A stretch of DNA of 7,735 bases from Chromatiales bacterium (GCA_031177845.1 JAPSGG010000060.1:1-7735), one strand, 5' to 3'. Numbered from the stretch's first letter, positions 1 through 6,634 are shown. The notes: generated from the sequence alone by a model not told the origin. Program-made: numbers and translations.

Positions 1-873
1 CTCATGCGCGTGGTGGACTTCCAAATCTTTTCCGGGCCTGCAAATGACCCGCAAGGACGTATCGCCGCGCTATCCGTGCCCGGCGGCGCGAGCCTTACCC
101 GCAGGGACATCGATAACTACACCGCGCTGGTCGAGCGCTTTGGTGCCAAGGGGTTAGCCTATATCAAGTGCAACGACGTGCGCGCGGGAAAGGAAGGCCT
201 GCAGTCGCCGATTCTCAAGTTCCTGCCGGATGCCACTATTGCCACTGTCCTGGAGCGCACCGCGGCGACGGACGGTGACCTCATCTTCTTCGGCGCGGGG
301 CCAGCCAGTGTGGTCAACGAATCTCTAGGCGCGCTGCGCCTCAAGCTTGGCCATGACCGCGGGCTCGTGGAGTCGGGCTGGCGGCCGTTGTGGGTGGTCG
401 AGTTTCCGATGTTCGAGTGGGACTCGCGCGAGCACCGCTGGAATGCGGTCAACCATCCCTTCACTGCGCCCGCAACCGACGACATCGTGGCGATCGAGGC
501 CCATCCCGAAAGCGTAATGGCGCGCGCTTACGATATCGTGCTGAACGGCACCGAGATCGGCGGCGGTTCGGTGCGCAACCACACGCAGGCCGTGCAGCAG
601 GCCGTGTTTCGCGTGTTGGGTTTAAGCGAGCGGGAAGCGCGCGACAAGTTCGGCTTTCTGCTGGATGCGCTTCGCTATGGCGCCCCGCCCCATGGGGGGA
701 TCGCGTTCGGGTTAGACCGGCTGGTGATGCTGATGACCGAGAGCCAATCGATCCGAGAGGTGATGGCGTTTCCCAAGACGCAGACCGCGCATTGCCCGCT
801 CACCGACGCGCCTGCCCCGGTGAGCGACGGACAGCTTAAGGAACTGCATATCCGCGTTAGCCGGCCGAGCTGA
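1..873 (+). CDS. aspS: Aspartyl-tRNA synthetase, C-terminal half (5' end outside window)
   Basis: This is the 3' part of the cytoplasmic class II synthetase that charges tRNA-Asp with aspartate using ATP. The frame is open from base 1, so the Met codon at 4 is internal and the true start lies upstream. By comparison with the roughly 590-residue E. coli enzyme, about the last 290 residues are present. The fragment opens in the bacterial-type GAD insertion domain (GPANDP, then VPGGASLTR) and runs into the catalytic core, with GAKGLAYIK, a GGGSVR segment, and class II motif 3 ([10 protein letters not shown] at 691-720), whose arginine contacts ATP. The tail after motif 3 ([16 protein letters not shown]) is typical of the family. 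Motifs 1 and 2 and the tRNA-binding OB fold are outside the window, so whether the enzyme discriminates tRNA-Asp from tRNA-Asn cannot be judged. It ends with TGA 57 bases from the end of the convergent pilW-like gene; I see no clear terminator hairpin in that gap. Confidence 0.97.
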   Translation, partial: LMRVVDFQIFSGPANDPQGRIAALSVPGGASLTRRDIDNYTALVERFGAKGLAYIKCNDVRAGKEGLQSPILKFLPDATIATVLERTAATDGDLIFFGAGPASVVNESLGALRLKLGHDRGLVESGWRPLWVVEFPMFEWDSREHRWNAVNHPFTAPATDDIVAIEAHPESVMARAYDIVLNGTEIGGGSVRNHTQAVQQAVFRVLGLSEREARDKFGFLLDALRYGAPPHGGIAFGLDRLVMLMTESQSIREVMAFPKTQTAHCPLTDAPAPVSDGQLKELHIRVSRPS

Positions 874-929
874 AGCAGGTCAGTATACAGCCGGCGCGCA
901 CGGAGAGCACCTTGTGTGGGTCAGTGTTT

Positions 930-2093
930 CTATCTCACAGCCTGGGCCAGCAGATCCTGTTGGATAGCTCCGAACTGCCGAATGCGCGCCGTACCCCGTA
1001 ATACCTCCGGTAATTGACTGATCGCATTTTCGGCCTGTCGTCGATCGTCGAATTCCCCCCATATCAGTGCATACCAGGTCGCAGAGCCGCGCCGCAAAGC
1101 AAAGTAGGCCATCTCGCCGGAAAGTTCGTACTGATCGCGGAAGTAGGGCATGGCCCGTTCATTCTGGCTCGCAAACAGCTGCACCGTATAACGTTGCGGG
1201 TCTTGTGCGCGTACCCAGTCTTCCCGCTTGAACTCATGGCCGGTCGACGCAGTGACGGTCACAGTGCCGGCATCGGTAGTCGACACGGTGGGCGTCGGCG
1301 ATATCCGTTCATAGCCGGGTCGCAGTTCCGATGCGAGCAGCGCTTGCGTTTCTTCCGACTGGGGAAATTGTGTTTGTAGCTGCCGCGCATACCGCCGTTC
1401 CTGTTCTATATTGCCGAGCGCCCGTTCTATTTGCACCGCCAGCCACAGCGTCTCGGCCGTGTGTTCACCGACCTGCAGATAATGCTGAAGATCGCGCCAT
1501 GCCTCGGAATAGCGGCCCTTCTCGTAACTGATGCGCGCGATCTGAAACTGCGCAGCGGGCATCACCGGATTGGAATTCAATGCGGCCGTGAAGTACTGTG
1601 CGGCCCGATCGAGGTCAGGTATACGGCGCGCGCACAAACCGGCATTGGTATAAGCTACATCCGGCGATGGATTGTCGGGGTTATCTGCCGCGGTGAGAAA
1701 ATTCTTCTCCGCCTGGGCCAGGTGGCCCTGGTTGCACAGGAACATGCCGTAGTTGTTGCGTGCGGACGGGTCATCCGGGTCGAGTTCCAAGGCCCGTGTG
1801 AAATGTCGTTCGGCCAGCGCGGGCTCTCCCAGTCGGTCGTAGATCAAACCTGCCACGTTGTGCGCGCTCGCAAGCGTGGGGTCCTGTTCCAGCGCCGCGA
1901 CGATCTTGTCTAGGGCGAGCTGCGGCTGGTTGTTGCGCCAGTGGCGCAGACCGAGTTGAACGTTGATTTCTGCCGGCGTTAACGTCGATTCCGACGGCGC
2001 TTTGGTCTCGAGCGGAGCGCAGGCGACCAGCAGAACCGCAAGCACGCTCGCCGCGACACAGCGCGCGATCGAACTCTTAGGATGGTCTGTCAT
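930..2093 (-). CDS. pilW: PilF/PilW-like type IV pilus TPR lipoprotein with C-terminal SPOR domain
   Basis: Probable outer-membrane lipoprotein of 387 residues. With the ATG at 2093 as start, a short basic N-terminus and hydrophobic stretch end in the lipobox LVAC (Cys25). Ala follows the cysteine, so there is no Asp inner-membrane retention signal. Residues about 43-248 form six TPR-like repeats whose order and wording (QLGL, LERDP-like turns, NNYGMFLCNQG, YTNAGLC) match PilF/PilW, the pilotin that helps assemble the PilQ secretin ring. A Thr/Ser/Pro-rich linker (about 256-284) leads to a SPOR domain (about 300-378: YTVQLFAS, WYALIWGEF, IRQFGAIQ), a fold that binds denuded septal peptidoglycan. 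Pseudomonas PilF, at about 250 residues, ends after the TPRs, so the SPOR part is an addition. An in-frame TTG at 2099 would add two residues; ATG is preferred. GAAG about ten bases upstream is a weak ribosome site. The TPR class is certain and the pilus role is inferred, because no other pil genes are visible. Confidence 0.88.
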   Translation of the reverse strand: MTDHPKSSIARCVAASVLAVLLVACAPLETKAPSESTLTPAEINVQLGLRHWRNNQPQLALDKIVAALEQDPTLASAHNVAGLIYDRLGEPALAERHFTRALELDPDDPSARNNYGMFLCNQGHLAQAEKNFLTAADNPDNPSPDVAYTNAGLCARRIPDLDRAAQYFTAALNSNPVMPAAQFQIARISYEKGRYSEAWRDLQHYLQVGEHTAETLWLAVQIERALGNIEQERRYARQLQTQFPQSEETQALLASELRPGYERISPTPTVSTTDAGTVTVTASTGHEFKREDWVRAQDPQRYTVQLFASQNERAMPYFRDQYELSGEMAYFALRRGSATWYALIWGEFDDRRQAENAISQLPEVLRGTARIRQFGAIQQDLLAQAVR

Positions 2094-2190
2094 TGGCAAG
2101 GTTCTTCAAAAGGGCGGCGGCCGAGGGCGTTTGTGCGGTGGCCGCTCGCGTAATTCGCGCAGCCTTCGTGCGGCGCCTGTTAGAGCCTCT

Positions 2191-2196
2191 TATGAT
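2191..2196 (+). promoter_or_regulatory. Possible -10 element for nudB in the divergent gap
   Basis: TATGAT lies 12 bases upstream of the nudB ATG within the 115-base gap between the divergent pilW-like gene and nudB. It differs from the sigma-70 -10 consensus at one base. No good -35 hexamer is at the usual spacing, and no Shine-Dalgarno sequence precedes the ATG, so a transcript from here would have a very short leader. No convincing promoter for the opposite-strand gene was found in this gap. Weak support only. Confidence 0.25.
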
Positions 2197-2208
2197 ACCT
2201 GCCTTCGC

Positions 2209-2643
2209 ATGACCTATAAACGTCCTGAATCCGTCCTGGTCGTGGTCTTCACGTCCCGTGCCGAGGTGTTGATGCTGCGGCGCAGGTCACCGCCGGATTT
2301 CTGGCAATCGGTCACCGGCAGCTTGGAGTGGGATGAGTCCCCCGTGCAGGCAGCGCGCCGCGAACTCGCCGAGGAGACCGGGCTTGCCGATGACGGCCTG
2401 ATAGACTGCGGGGATCGACATACATTCATCATTTACCCGATGTGGCGTCACCGGTATGCGCCCGGCGTCGTCGAGAATCTAGAGCATGTATTTCGCTTAA
2501 GGCTAGACGATCGCCACGACATCGTGCTCGACGATTCCGAACACCAGCAGTACGCGTGGCTGCCCAAGGCAGAGGCCGCGGCACTGGCGACTTCCCATAC
2601 CAATCGGGAAGCGATCCTCGCCTGGGTGCCGGACGTTGATTAG
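2209..2643 (+). CDS. nudB: Dihydroneopterin triphosphate diphosphatase (Nudix hydrolase)
   Basis: Nudix enzyme that removes pyrophosphate from 7,8-dihydroneopterin triphosphate, an early step of tetrahydrofolate synthesis after GTP cyclohydrolase I; cytoplasmic and Mg-dependent. The 144-residue product follows E. coli NudB (150 residues) throughout: YKRPESVLVV at the N-terminus, LMLRRRSPPDFWQSVTGS before the catalytic loop, and HRYAPGV then W-L-P and the S-x-x-NR-x-AI segment near the end. The Nudix box at residues 37-59 fits GX5EX7REUXEEXGU exactly, starting at Gly37, with E43, R51, E52, E55 and E56 present. The frame stays open for some 240 bases upstream, but the ATG at 2209 (MTYKRPES) is chosen because it aligns with the family start. 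No strong ribosome site precedes it. Its position between aspS and yebC is the conserved one, although aspS is now separated from it by an opposite-strand gene. Confidence 0.95.
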   Translation: MTYKRPESVLVVVFTSRAEVLMLRRRSPPDFWQSVTGSLEWDESPVQAARRELAEETGLADDGLIDCGDRHTFIIYPMWRHRYAPGVVENLEHVFRLRLDDRHDIVLDDSEHQQYAWLPKAEAAALATSHTNREAILAWVPDVD

Positions 2644-2651
2644 CGGATAAG

Positions 2652-2718
2652 ATAGGGGCATTGGCTATAAGGGATGGAAACAAGAACAAATCTGATTTGC
2701 CCCTATTTTCCATTTCCC
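2652..2718. repeat. Nested inverted repeats between nudB and the hydrolase gene
   Basis: Three inverted pairs sit in one 67-base stretch. ATAGGGGCA (2652-2660) pairs perfectly with TGCCCCTAT (2698-2706). ATGGAAA (2674-2680) pairs with TTTCCAT (2707-2713), and GGG (2671-2673) could extend this to CCC (2716-2718) across a two-base bulge. Between them CAAATC (2687-2692) and GATTTG (2694-2699) form a 13-base palindrome around one central T. The outer and middle stems partly compete with each other. The segment could be a dispersed REP-like element or a terminator for nudB, since the right arm runs into TTTTCC. It carries no coding sequence, and I saw no flanking target duplication. Confidence 0.6.
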
Positions 2719-2746
2719 GTCTCCTACTTCGACAAGGTATAACAGC

Positions 2747-3379
2747 ATGCGCGAGGCGGTGGTGCTGGTTCACGGCATCTGGATGGTGGGACTGGAGATG
2801 ATCTGGCTTCGCCATAACATCCGGCGCTGCGGCTTCGAATGCCATCAGTTCTTTTATCACAGTCTGGTCAACACGCCGCAGGCAAGCGCGGACAAGCTGA
2901 ACCAATACTTAAAGAGCATTGACGCCGATATCATCCACCTAGTGGCGCACAGCCTAGGCGGAATCGTGGTGCTGCACCTATTCGAGCAGGAACCCATGCA
3001 GAAACCCGGCCGCGTACTCATGATGGGTACGCCGCTTAATGGAAGCGAGATCGCGCGGCGCCTGTATAGCCTGGTTCTTACCCGGCCGCTGCTGGGCCGC
3101 AGCGTGGTGCGGGGCCTGCTGGGCGACCATCCTCCGTGGAAGGAAACGCGCGAGCTGGGCATGATCGCCGGTACTAAGGGTATCGGATTGGGAAACCTGC
3201 TTTTCGGCGGGCTCGAACCGCCGAGCGATGGCACGGTTGCCTTAAGGGAAACCCGCTCGCCCGAGGTGACCGCGCACCTGTCCGTGCCGTACAGCCATGC
3301 AGGCATGCTGTGGTCGAGGAGCGTGGCCCAGGCGGTGTGCCGCTTCTTAAGGGCAGGCGATTTTGCGGTCGATACCTAG
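2747..3379 (+). CDS. Small alpha/beta-hydrolase (lipase/esterase-like), substrate unknown
   Basis: A 210-residue serine hydrolase of the alpha/beta fold. An oxyanion-region VHGIW lies at residues 8-12. The nucleophile elbow is AHSLGG with Ser69, and the strand after it ends in MMGTPLNGS (92-100), usual for triacylglycerol-lipase/PGAP1-like esterases. The other triad members are probably Asp161 in SDGTV and His184 in YSHAGML. No signal peptide, lipobox or membrane segment is seen, so it is predicted cytoplasmic. It is short for a lipase and has little room for a lid domain. The start is ATG at 2747 with AAGG nine bases upstream; the product opens directly on the first beta strand (REAVVLVHG). 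It lies between nudB and yebC on the same strand, 103 bases after nudB and 49 before yebC, a slot that is empty in E. coli. The fold and triad are clear; the substrate is not. Confidence 0.9.
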   Translation: MREAVVLVHGIWMVGLEMIWLRHNIRRCGFECHQFFYHSLVNTPQASADKLNQYLKSIDADIIHLVAHSLGGIVVLHLFEQEPMQKPGRVLMMGTPLNGSEIARRLYSLVLTRPLLGRSVVRGLLGDHPPWKETRELGMIAGTKGIGLGNLLFGGLEPPSDGTVALRETRSPEVTAHLSVPYSHAGMLWSRSVAQAVCRFLRAGDFAVDT

Positions 3380-3389
3380 GTGCTAAACT
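3363..3389 (+). promoter_or_regulatory. Possible sigma-70 promoter ahead of yebC
   Basis: TTGCGG (3363-3368) and an extended -10, TG-C-TAAACT (3381-3389), are separated by 15 bases. They straddle the end of the hydrolase gene and would start transcription about 33 bases before the yebC ATG. Both hexamers are imperfect and the spacer is short, so this is a suggestion only. yebC may instead be read through from upstream. Confidence 0.3.
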
Positions 3390-3417
3390 GAAATGGTTCC
3401 GGTCGGCAGAACAAACC

Positions 3418-3423
3418 TGAGGA
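3418..3423 (+). promoter_or_regulatory. Ribosome binding site that fixes the yebC start
   Basis: TGAGGA lies five bases before the ATG at 3429. The frame is also open from an ATG at 3393, but that codon has no such site, and the twelve extra residues it would add are absent from YebC proteins, which begin MAGHSKW. This supports 3429 as the start. Confidence 0.75.
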
Positions 3424-3428
3424 TTGCA

Positions 3429-4175
3429 ATGGCAGGGCACAGCAAGTGGGCCAATATTCAGCACCGCAAAAAGGCGCAGGACGCCAAGCGAGGTAAGCTG
3501 TTTACGCGCCTAATTCGCGAGATCACGGTGGCGGCGCGCATGGGAGGAGCTGAGCTCGAAAGCAATTCTCGACTGCGGCTGGCCATGGACAAGGCGCTGT
3601 CGGCCAACATGTCCAAGGACACCGTCGACCGCGCGATCAAGCGCGGTGCCGGCCATTCAGGCGACACGAATTACGAGGAGGTGCGCTACGAAGGCTACGG
3701 ACCGGGCGGCGCGGCGGTGATTGTAGAGTGCATGACCGATAACCGCAACCGCACCGTGGCCGAGATCCGCCACGCCTTCTCGCGATACGACGGTAATCTG
3801 GGCACTGGTGGTTCGGTCAGCTTTCTGTTTACTGAAGTAGGGCAGCTCAGCTATCCAAGTGACTCAAATGAGGACAAGCTCATGGAGGCGGCGCTGGACG
3901 CCGGCGCCGAAGATGTCGTAAAGCAGCCGGATGGCAGTGTCGATATATTGACCAGGCCCGAACAGTTCGTCGCCGTGAGAGATGCGATGGTGGCGGCAGG
4001 CCACGTACCAGAGCATGCGGAGGTCACCATGCGCCCGAGTACTTACGTCACCTTGTGCGACGAGGAGGCGGAGAAGATGATTCGCCTGCTGGATGCACTG
4101 GAAGATCAGGATGACGTCCAGAACGTGTATGCCAATGCCGATTTTCCGGATGAAGTACTGGAGGGGTTCCGCTGA
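3429..4175 (+). CDS. yebC: YebC/TACO1-family protein (translation factor or regulator)
   Basis: A 248-residue cytoplasmic protein of the YebC/PmpR/TACO1 family (E. coli YebC has 246). The family signature [14 protein letters not shown] opens the protein, followed by [16 protein letters not shown], the central [13 protein letters not shown] (residues 88-100), [22 protein letters not shown] (104-124), [11 protein letters not shown] (153-163) and the C-terminal [14 protein letters not shown]. All conserved segments are present and no truncation is seen. The family was long listed as transcriptional regulators. The mitochondrial member TACO1 aids translation, and more recent work links bacterial members to relief of ribosome stalling at proline-rich stretches; which role applies here cannot be read from sequence. 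It sits immediately before ruvC, the conserved arrangement, with a 101-base gap that contains a repeat-like hairpin. Confidence 0.97.
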   Translation: MAGHSKWANIQHRKKAQDAKRGKLFTRLIREITVAARMGGAELESNSRLRLAMDKALSANMSKDTVDRAIKRGAGHSGDTNYEEVRYEGYGPGGAAVIVECMTDNRNRTVAEIRHAFSRYDGNLGTGGSVSFLFTEVGQLSYPSDSNEDKLMEAALDAGAEDVVKQPDGSVDILTRPEQFVAVRDAMVAAGHVPEHAEVTMRPSTYVTLCDEEAEKMIRLLDALEDQDDVQNVYANADFPDEVLEGFR

Positions 4176-4240
4176 CAGGAGAGGTGAGGCTCTGACCAGT
4201 GTGATTTGTAACCCGCTGGATCAACACACCGAGTCACCCG

Positions 4241-4274
4241 CTCCGCCCTTTGACAAAGGGGGCTAAGGGGGATT
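4241..4274. repeat. REP-like palindromic element carrying the ruvC ribosome binding site
   Basis: CCCTTTG (4246-4252) and CAAAGGG (4254-4260) form a perfect 7-bp inverted repeat around a single A, followed by GGCT and then AAGGGGGA (4265-4272). On the opposite strand it reads AATCCCCCTTAGCCCCC then TTTGTCAAAGGG, which closely resembles a dispersed palindromic repeat I remember from many bacterial genomes; that likeness is from memory. AAGGGGGA is a strong Shine-Dalgarno match ending four bases before the ruvC ATG at 4277, so the element seems to provide the ribosome site. This also argues against the in-frame TTG at 4250, which lies inside the hairpin. Confidence 0.6.
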
Positions 4275-4276
4275 GC

Positions 4277-4786
4277 ATGGTCCGCATCCTCGGCATCGAT
4301 CCCGGCTCGCTCGTCACCGGCTACGGCGTGATCGACAGCGACGGTCGCCACAGTCGGCACGTGGCCAGCGGCTGCTTGATCATCACAGGCAAGGGACTGG
4401 CCGCGAGACTTGACGTCATATTCCGTGAAGTGAACGCCTTGATCGAGAGCCACAGGCCCAGCGAAATGGCGATCGAACAGGTGTTCGTTGCGCGCAACGC
4501 GGCCTCCGCGTTGAAGCTGGGTCACGCCCGCGGCGCCGCGATCTGTGCCGCGGTCAGTCATCGCGTGACGGTGGCCGAATACAGTGCACGCTCGGTCAAA
4601 CAGGCGATCGCCGGCCGTGGCAGCGCCTCCAAGGAGCAGATCCAGCATATGGTGCGGCATCTCCTGGCCTTGACCGCCGATCCGCGGGCCGATGCCGCAG
4701 ACGCCCTGGCGGTCGCGCTGTGTCACGCGCATACAAGTTCCACGCTGGCTCGCCTCCCCAGCCCCCTGCGCGGCAGGCTGGCATGA
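4277..4786 (+). CDS. ruvC: Holliday junction resolvase RuvC
   Basis: Dimeric endonuclease that makes paired nicks across four-way DNA junctions during recombinational repair, acting on junctions held by RuvA and RuvB. The product has 169 residues (E. coli 173). The RNase H-like catalytic acids are all present: Asp8 in LGIDPGS, Glu67 in AIEQVF, and Asp139 and Asp142 in ADAADALA; each is one residue later than in E. coli. The stretch [18 protein letters not shown], which contains the loop inserted at the junction (Phe70 region), is also conserved, as is QIQHMV. The C-terminal tail is slightly short but keeps the basic LRGRL ending. The start at 4277 is set by AAGGGGGA upstream and by alignment. 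The last four bases overlap ruvA (ATGA), implying translational coupling. No LexA-type box is visible upstream. Confidence 0.97.
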   Translation: MVRILGIDPGSLVTGYGVIDSDGRHSRHVASGCLIITGKGLAARLDVIFREVNALIESHRPSEMAIEQVFVARNAASALKLGHARGAAICAAVSHRVTVAEYSARSVKQAIAGRGSASKEQIQHMVRHLLALTADPRADAADALAVALCHAHTSSTLARLPSPLRGRLA

Positions 4787-5376
4787 TCGGGCGTCTGCGC
4801 GGAGAACTCGTCGCCAAGCATCCGCCGCATCTGGTGCTGGACGTGGGCGGCGTCGGCTACGAGCTGGAGGCGCCGATGACCACCTTCTATGACCTGCCTG
4901 GCATCGGCGAGCCGGTCACGCTGTTCACTCATCTGCAAGTGCGCGACGATGCGCATATTCTCTATGCCTTCGCAGACGAAGGCTCTCGCGGCCTGTTTCG
5001 CGCCCTGCTCAAGGTCAATGGCGTGGGCGCCAAGATGGCGCTCGCGATTCTGTCCGGCATGAATGCTGATGCCTTTACACGCTGTATCCAGGCCGGCGAC
5101 ACGCAATCGCTGATCCGCTTACCCGGCGTGGGGCGCAAGACCGCCGAGCGGCTAGTGATGGAGATGCGCGATCGGCTGGGTAATACAGGCACCCTGGCGC
5201 CCGCGCCGATGGCGGCTCCGGCACTGCCTGTGGATCCGGTGGACGAGGCGGTGCAGGCGCTGATCGCGCTGGGTTACAAGCCGCAGGAGGCCAGCCGCAT
5301 GGTCAGCCGGGTTGACGCGCGGGGTCAGACGAGCGAAGAGGTCATTCGGTTGGCGCTGAAGAAGAGCCTAAGCTGA
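4783..5376 (+). CDS. ruvA: Holliday junction DNA helicase subunit RuvA
   Basis: Junction-recognition subunit: tetramers clamp the four-way junction and recruit the RuvB motor. The 197-residue product has the three usual parts. An N-terminal OB fold (about 1-62: [18 protein letters not shown]) includes the acidic pin Asp55-Asp56 (Glu-Asp in E. coli) that separates strands at the crossover. A middle domain has two helix-hairpin-helix motifs, [13 protein letters not shown] (78-90) and [13 protein letters not shown] (113-125). A flexible Ala/Pro linker (about 137-152) leads to a C-terminal RuvB-binding helical domain (about 153-196, with [12 protein letters not shown]). The ATG overlaps the ruvC stop, and no strong separate ribosome site is seen, so reinitiation after RuvC is likely. 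A longer in-frame reading from 4720 is rejected because it lies within ruvC. Nothing is unusual apart from the long gap before ruvB. Confidence 0.97.
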   Translation: MIGRLRGELVAKHPPHLVLDVGGVGYELEAPMTTFYDLPGIGEPVTLFTHLQVRDDAHILYAFADEGSRGLFRALLKVNGVGAKMALAILSGMNADAFTRCIQAGDTQSLIRLPGVGRKTAERLVMEMRDRLGNTGTLAPAPMAAPALPVDPVDEAVQALIALGYKPQEASRMVSRVDARGQTSEEVIRLALKKSLS

Positions 5377-5434
5377 GTATGTCGATGCGTGCTGCGTGCC
5401 CGATGCGAACAATTTAGAGCATCCTCACTCTATC

Positions 5435-5471
5435 TTAGGAGAGATCCTAATTGCCCGCATGGACTTATAAT
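5435..5471 (+). promoter_or_regulatory. Putative ruvB promoter with overlapping palindrome
   Basis: A perfect -10 hexamer TATAAT occupies 5466-5471. Upstream, TTAGGA (5435-5440), a GAGA spacer, and TCCTAA (5445-5450) make a perfect 6-bp inverted repeat that covers the place where the -35 element should be; no good -35 match is found there. The palindrome could be an operator for a regulator acting at this promoter or, less likely, an RNA hairpin with a GNRA-type loop. No U-rich tract follows, so it does not look like an intrinsic terminator. Transcription from here would give a ruvB leader of about 110 bases. No gene is supported in the 211-base gap. Confidence 0.45.
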
Positions 5472-5576
5472 CATCGCGATGCGGGGCTCCCACGTGCATT
5501 GGAACCGAGCGCCTGCGTTGCATCGTGCTCCATCACGGTTATCACTGCCGTTCACTTGTGAGATCCGGATACACCC

Positions 5577-5581
5577 AGAGG
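5577..5581 (+). promoter_or_regulatory. Ribosome binding site that fixes the ruvB start
   Basis: AGAGG ends six bases before the ATG at 5588. The reading frame is open further upstream to an ATG at 5525, but that codon lacks such a site, and starting at 5588 brings the protein into register with E. coli RuvB. Confidence 0.7.
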
Positions 5582-5587
5582 TACACC

Positions 5588-6634
5588 ATGAAAGAAGCAC
5601 AGCGCCTGACGAGCGCTGCTCTGAATACCGAGGAGGCGGCTATGGAACGTTCGATCCGGCCGCGCAGGCTCGCCGATTACATAGGCCAGCCTGCGGTACG
5701 CGCGCAGATGGAGATCTTCATCTCTGCGGCGCGCGGCCGCGGCGAGGCGCTGGACCACGTCTTGATCTTCGGACCGCCGGGTCTTGGCAAGACAACGCTG
5801 TCGCACATCATTGCCAACGAACTCGGGGTGAATCTGCGCCATACTTCGGGTCCGGTGCTCGAGCGGCCGGGCGATCTCGCGGCGCTGCTCACCAATCTGG
5901 AGGCGCGCGACGTGCTGTTCGTGGACGAGATCCACCGCCTGAGCCCGGTTGTCGAGGAGATTCTGTACCCTGCGCTAGAGGACTTCCAGCTCGATATCAT
6001 GATTGGCGAGGGTCCGGCGGCGCGCTCCATACGGCTCGATCTGCCCCCGTTTACGTTGGTCGGCGCCACGACGCGCGCCGGGCTCCTGACGTCGCCGCTG
6101 CGCGACCGCTTTGGGATCGTTCAGCGCCTGGAGTTCTACAGCACCGAGGAGCTGACCGAGATCGTGCAGCGTGCGGCGACCATCCTGGGCGTTGAGCTCG
6201 AGCCCGCCGGGGCAGCCGAGATCGCGCGCCGTTCCCGCGGCACCCCTAGGATCGCCAATCGTCTGCTCCGGCGCGTGCGGGACTATGCGCAGATCAAAGC
6301 CGACGGTCGCATCACGGCAAAGGTTGCTCAACGCGCACTGGACATGCTCAATGTCGACGTCAATGGCTTCGACCACATGGACCGTCGCCTGCTGCTGACC
6401 ATCATCGAGAAATTCGAGGGCGGCCCGGTGGGCGTGGATAGCCTGGCGGCCGCCATAGGAGAGGAGCGCGGCACCATCGAGGACGTGATTGAGCCTTATC
6501 TGATCCAGCAGGGCTTCATGCTGCGCACGCCGCGCGGGCGCATGGCCACACGGGCCTCTTATCTGCACCTGGGGCTGCCGGTGACGGCAGGGGCTGCACC
6601 GGATTTGTTCGGAGAATCGGCGAGTGAATCTTGA
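5588..6634 (+). CDS. ruvB: Holliday junction branch-migration ATPase RuvB
   Basis: Hexameric AAA+ motor that pulls DNA through the RuvA-bound junction. The 348-residue product aligns with E. coli RuvB (336) without gaps through most of its length. Seen in order: [13 protein letters not shown] near the start, Walker [10 protein letters not shown] (62-70), Walker B VLFVDEIH with Asp113-Glu114, the hairpin and RuvA-contact region, sensor 1 GATTRAG (159-165), arginine finger Arg174 in LRDRFG, sensor 2 region [12 protein letters not shown] (218-229), and the C-terminal winged-helix DNA-binding domain (about 260-330, [11 protein letters not shown] and QQGF...RTPRGRMA). The C-terminus is about twelve residues longer than in E. 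coli and of no recognised motif. The start is chosen by the ribosome site at 5577-5581 and by alignment. The gene lies 211 bases after ruvA, with a candidate promoter of its own in that gap. Confidence 0.98.
   Translation: MKEAQRLTSAALNTEEAAMERSIRPRRLADYIGQPAVRAQMEIFISAARGRGEALDHVLIFGPPGLGKTTLSHIIANELGVNLRHTSGPVLERPGDLAALLTNLEARDVLFVDEIHRLSPVVEEILYPALEDFQLDIMIGEGPAARSIRLDLPPFTLVGATTRAGLLTSPLRDRFGIVQRLEFYSTEELTEIVQRAATILGVELEPAGAAEIARRSRGTPRIANRLLRRVRDYAQIKADGRITAKVAQRALDMLNVDVNGFDHMDRRLLLTIIEKFEGGPVGVDSLAAAIGEERGTIEDVIEPYLIQQGFMLRTPRGRMATRASYLHLGLPVTAGAAPDLFGESASES

Noticed and set aside
874..929. Possible bidirectional terminator between the convergent aspS and pilW-like genes.
   Set aside because: The 56-base gap has no stem of useful length followed by a T-run on either strand; only a short GGTCAGT direct repeat is visible.
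1963..2208. A long in-frame upstream extension of nudB.
   Set aside because: It overlaps the start of the opposite-strand lipoprotein gene, and homologues begin at the equivalent of the ATG at 2209.
2652..2706. The 9-bp inverted ends ATAGGGGCA/TGCCCCTAT as termini of a 55-base miniature transposon.
   Set aside because: The flanking bases show no target-site duplication, and the internal palindromes fit a REP-like or terminator hairpin at least as well.
2429..2905. A minus-strand open frame of about 158 codons across the end of nudB, the gap and the hydrolase start.
   Set aside because: It crosses two well-supported genes and the repeat segment, has no recognisable domain, and looks like a shadow of GC-rich coding sequence.
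5383..5483. CGATGCG occurs three times (5383-5389, 5401-5407, 5477-5483) in the ruvA-ruvB gap, like possible binding sites.
   Set aside because: Seven-base GC-rich repeats with uneven spacing are expected by chance in this composition; nothing else supports an array.
5479..5587. A short reading frame starting at ATG 5479 in the ruvB leader, as a possible leader peptide.
   Set aside because: It has no ribosome site, does not stop before ruvB but runs on into it in another frame, and its residues resemble no family.
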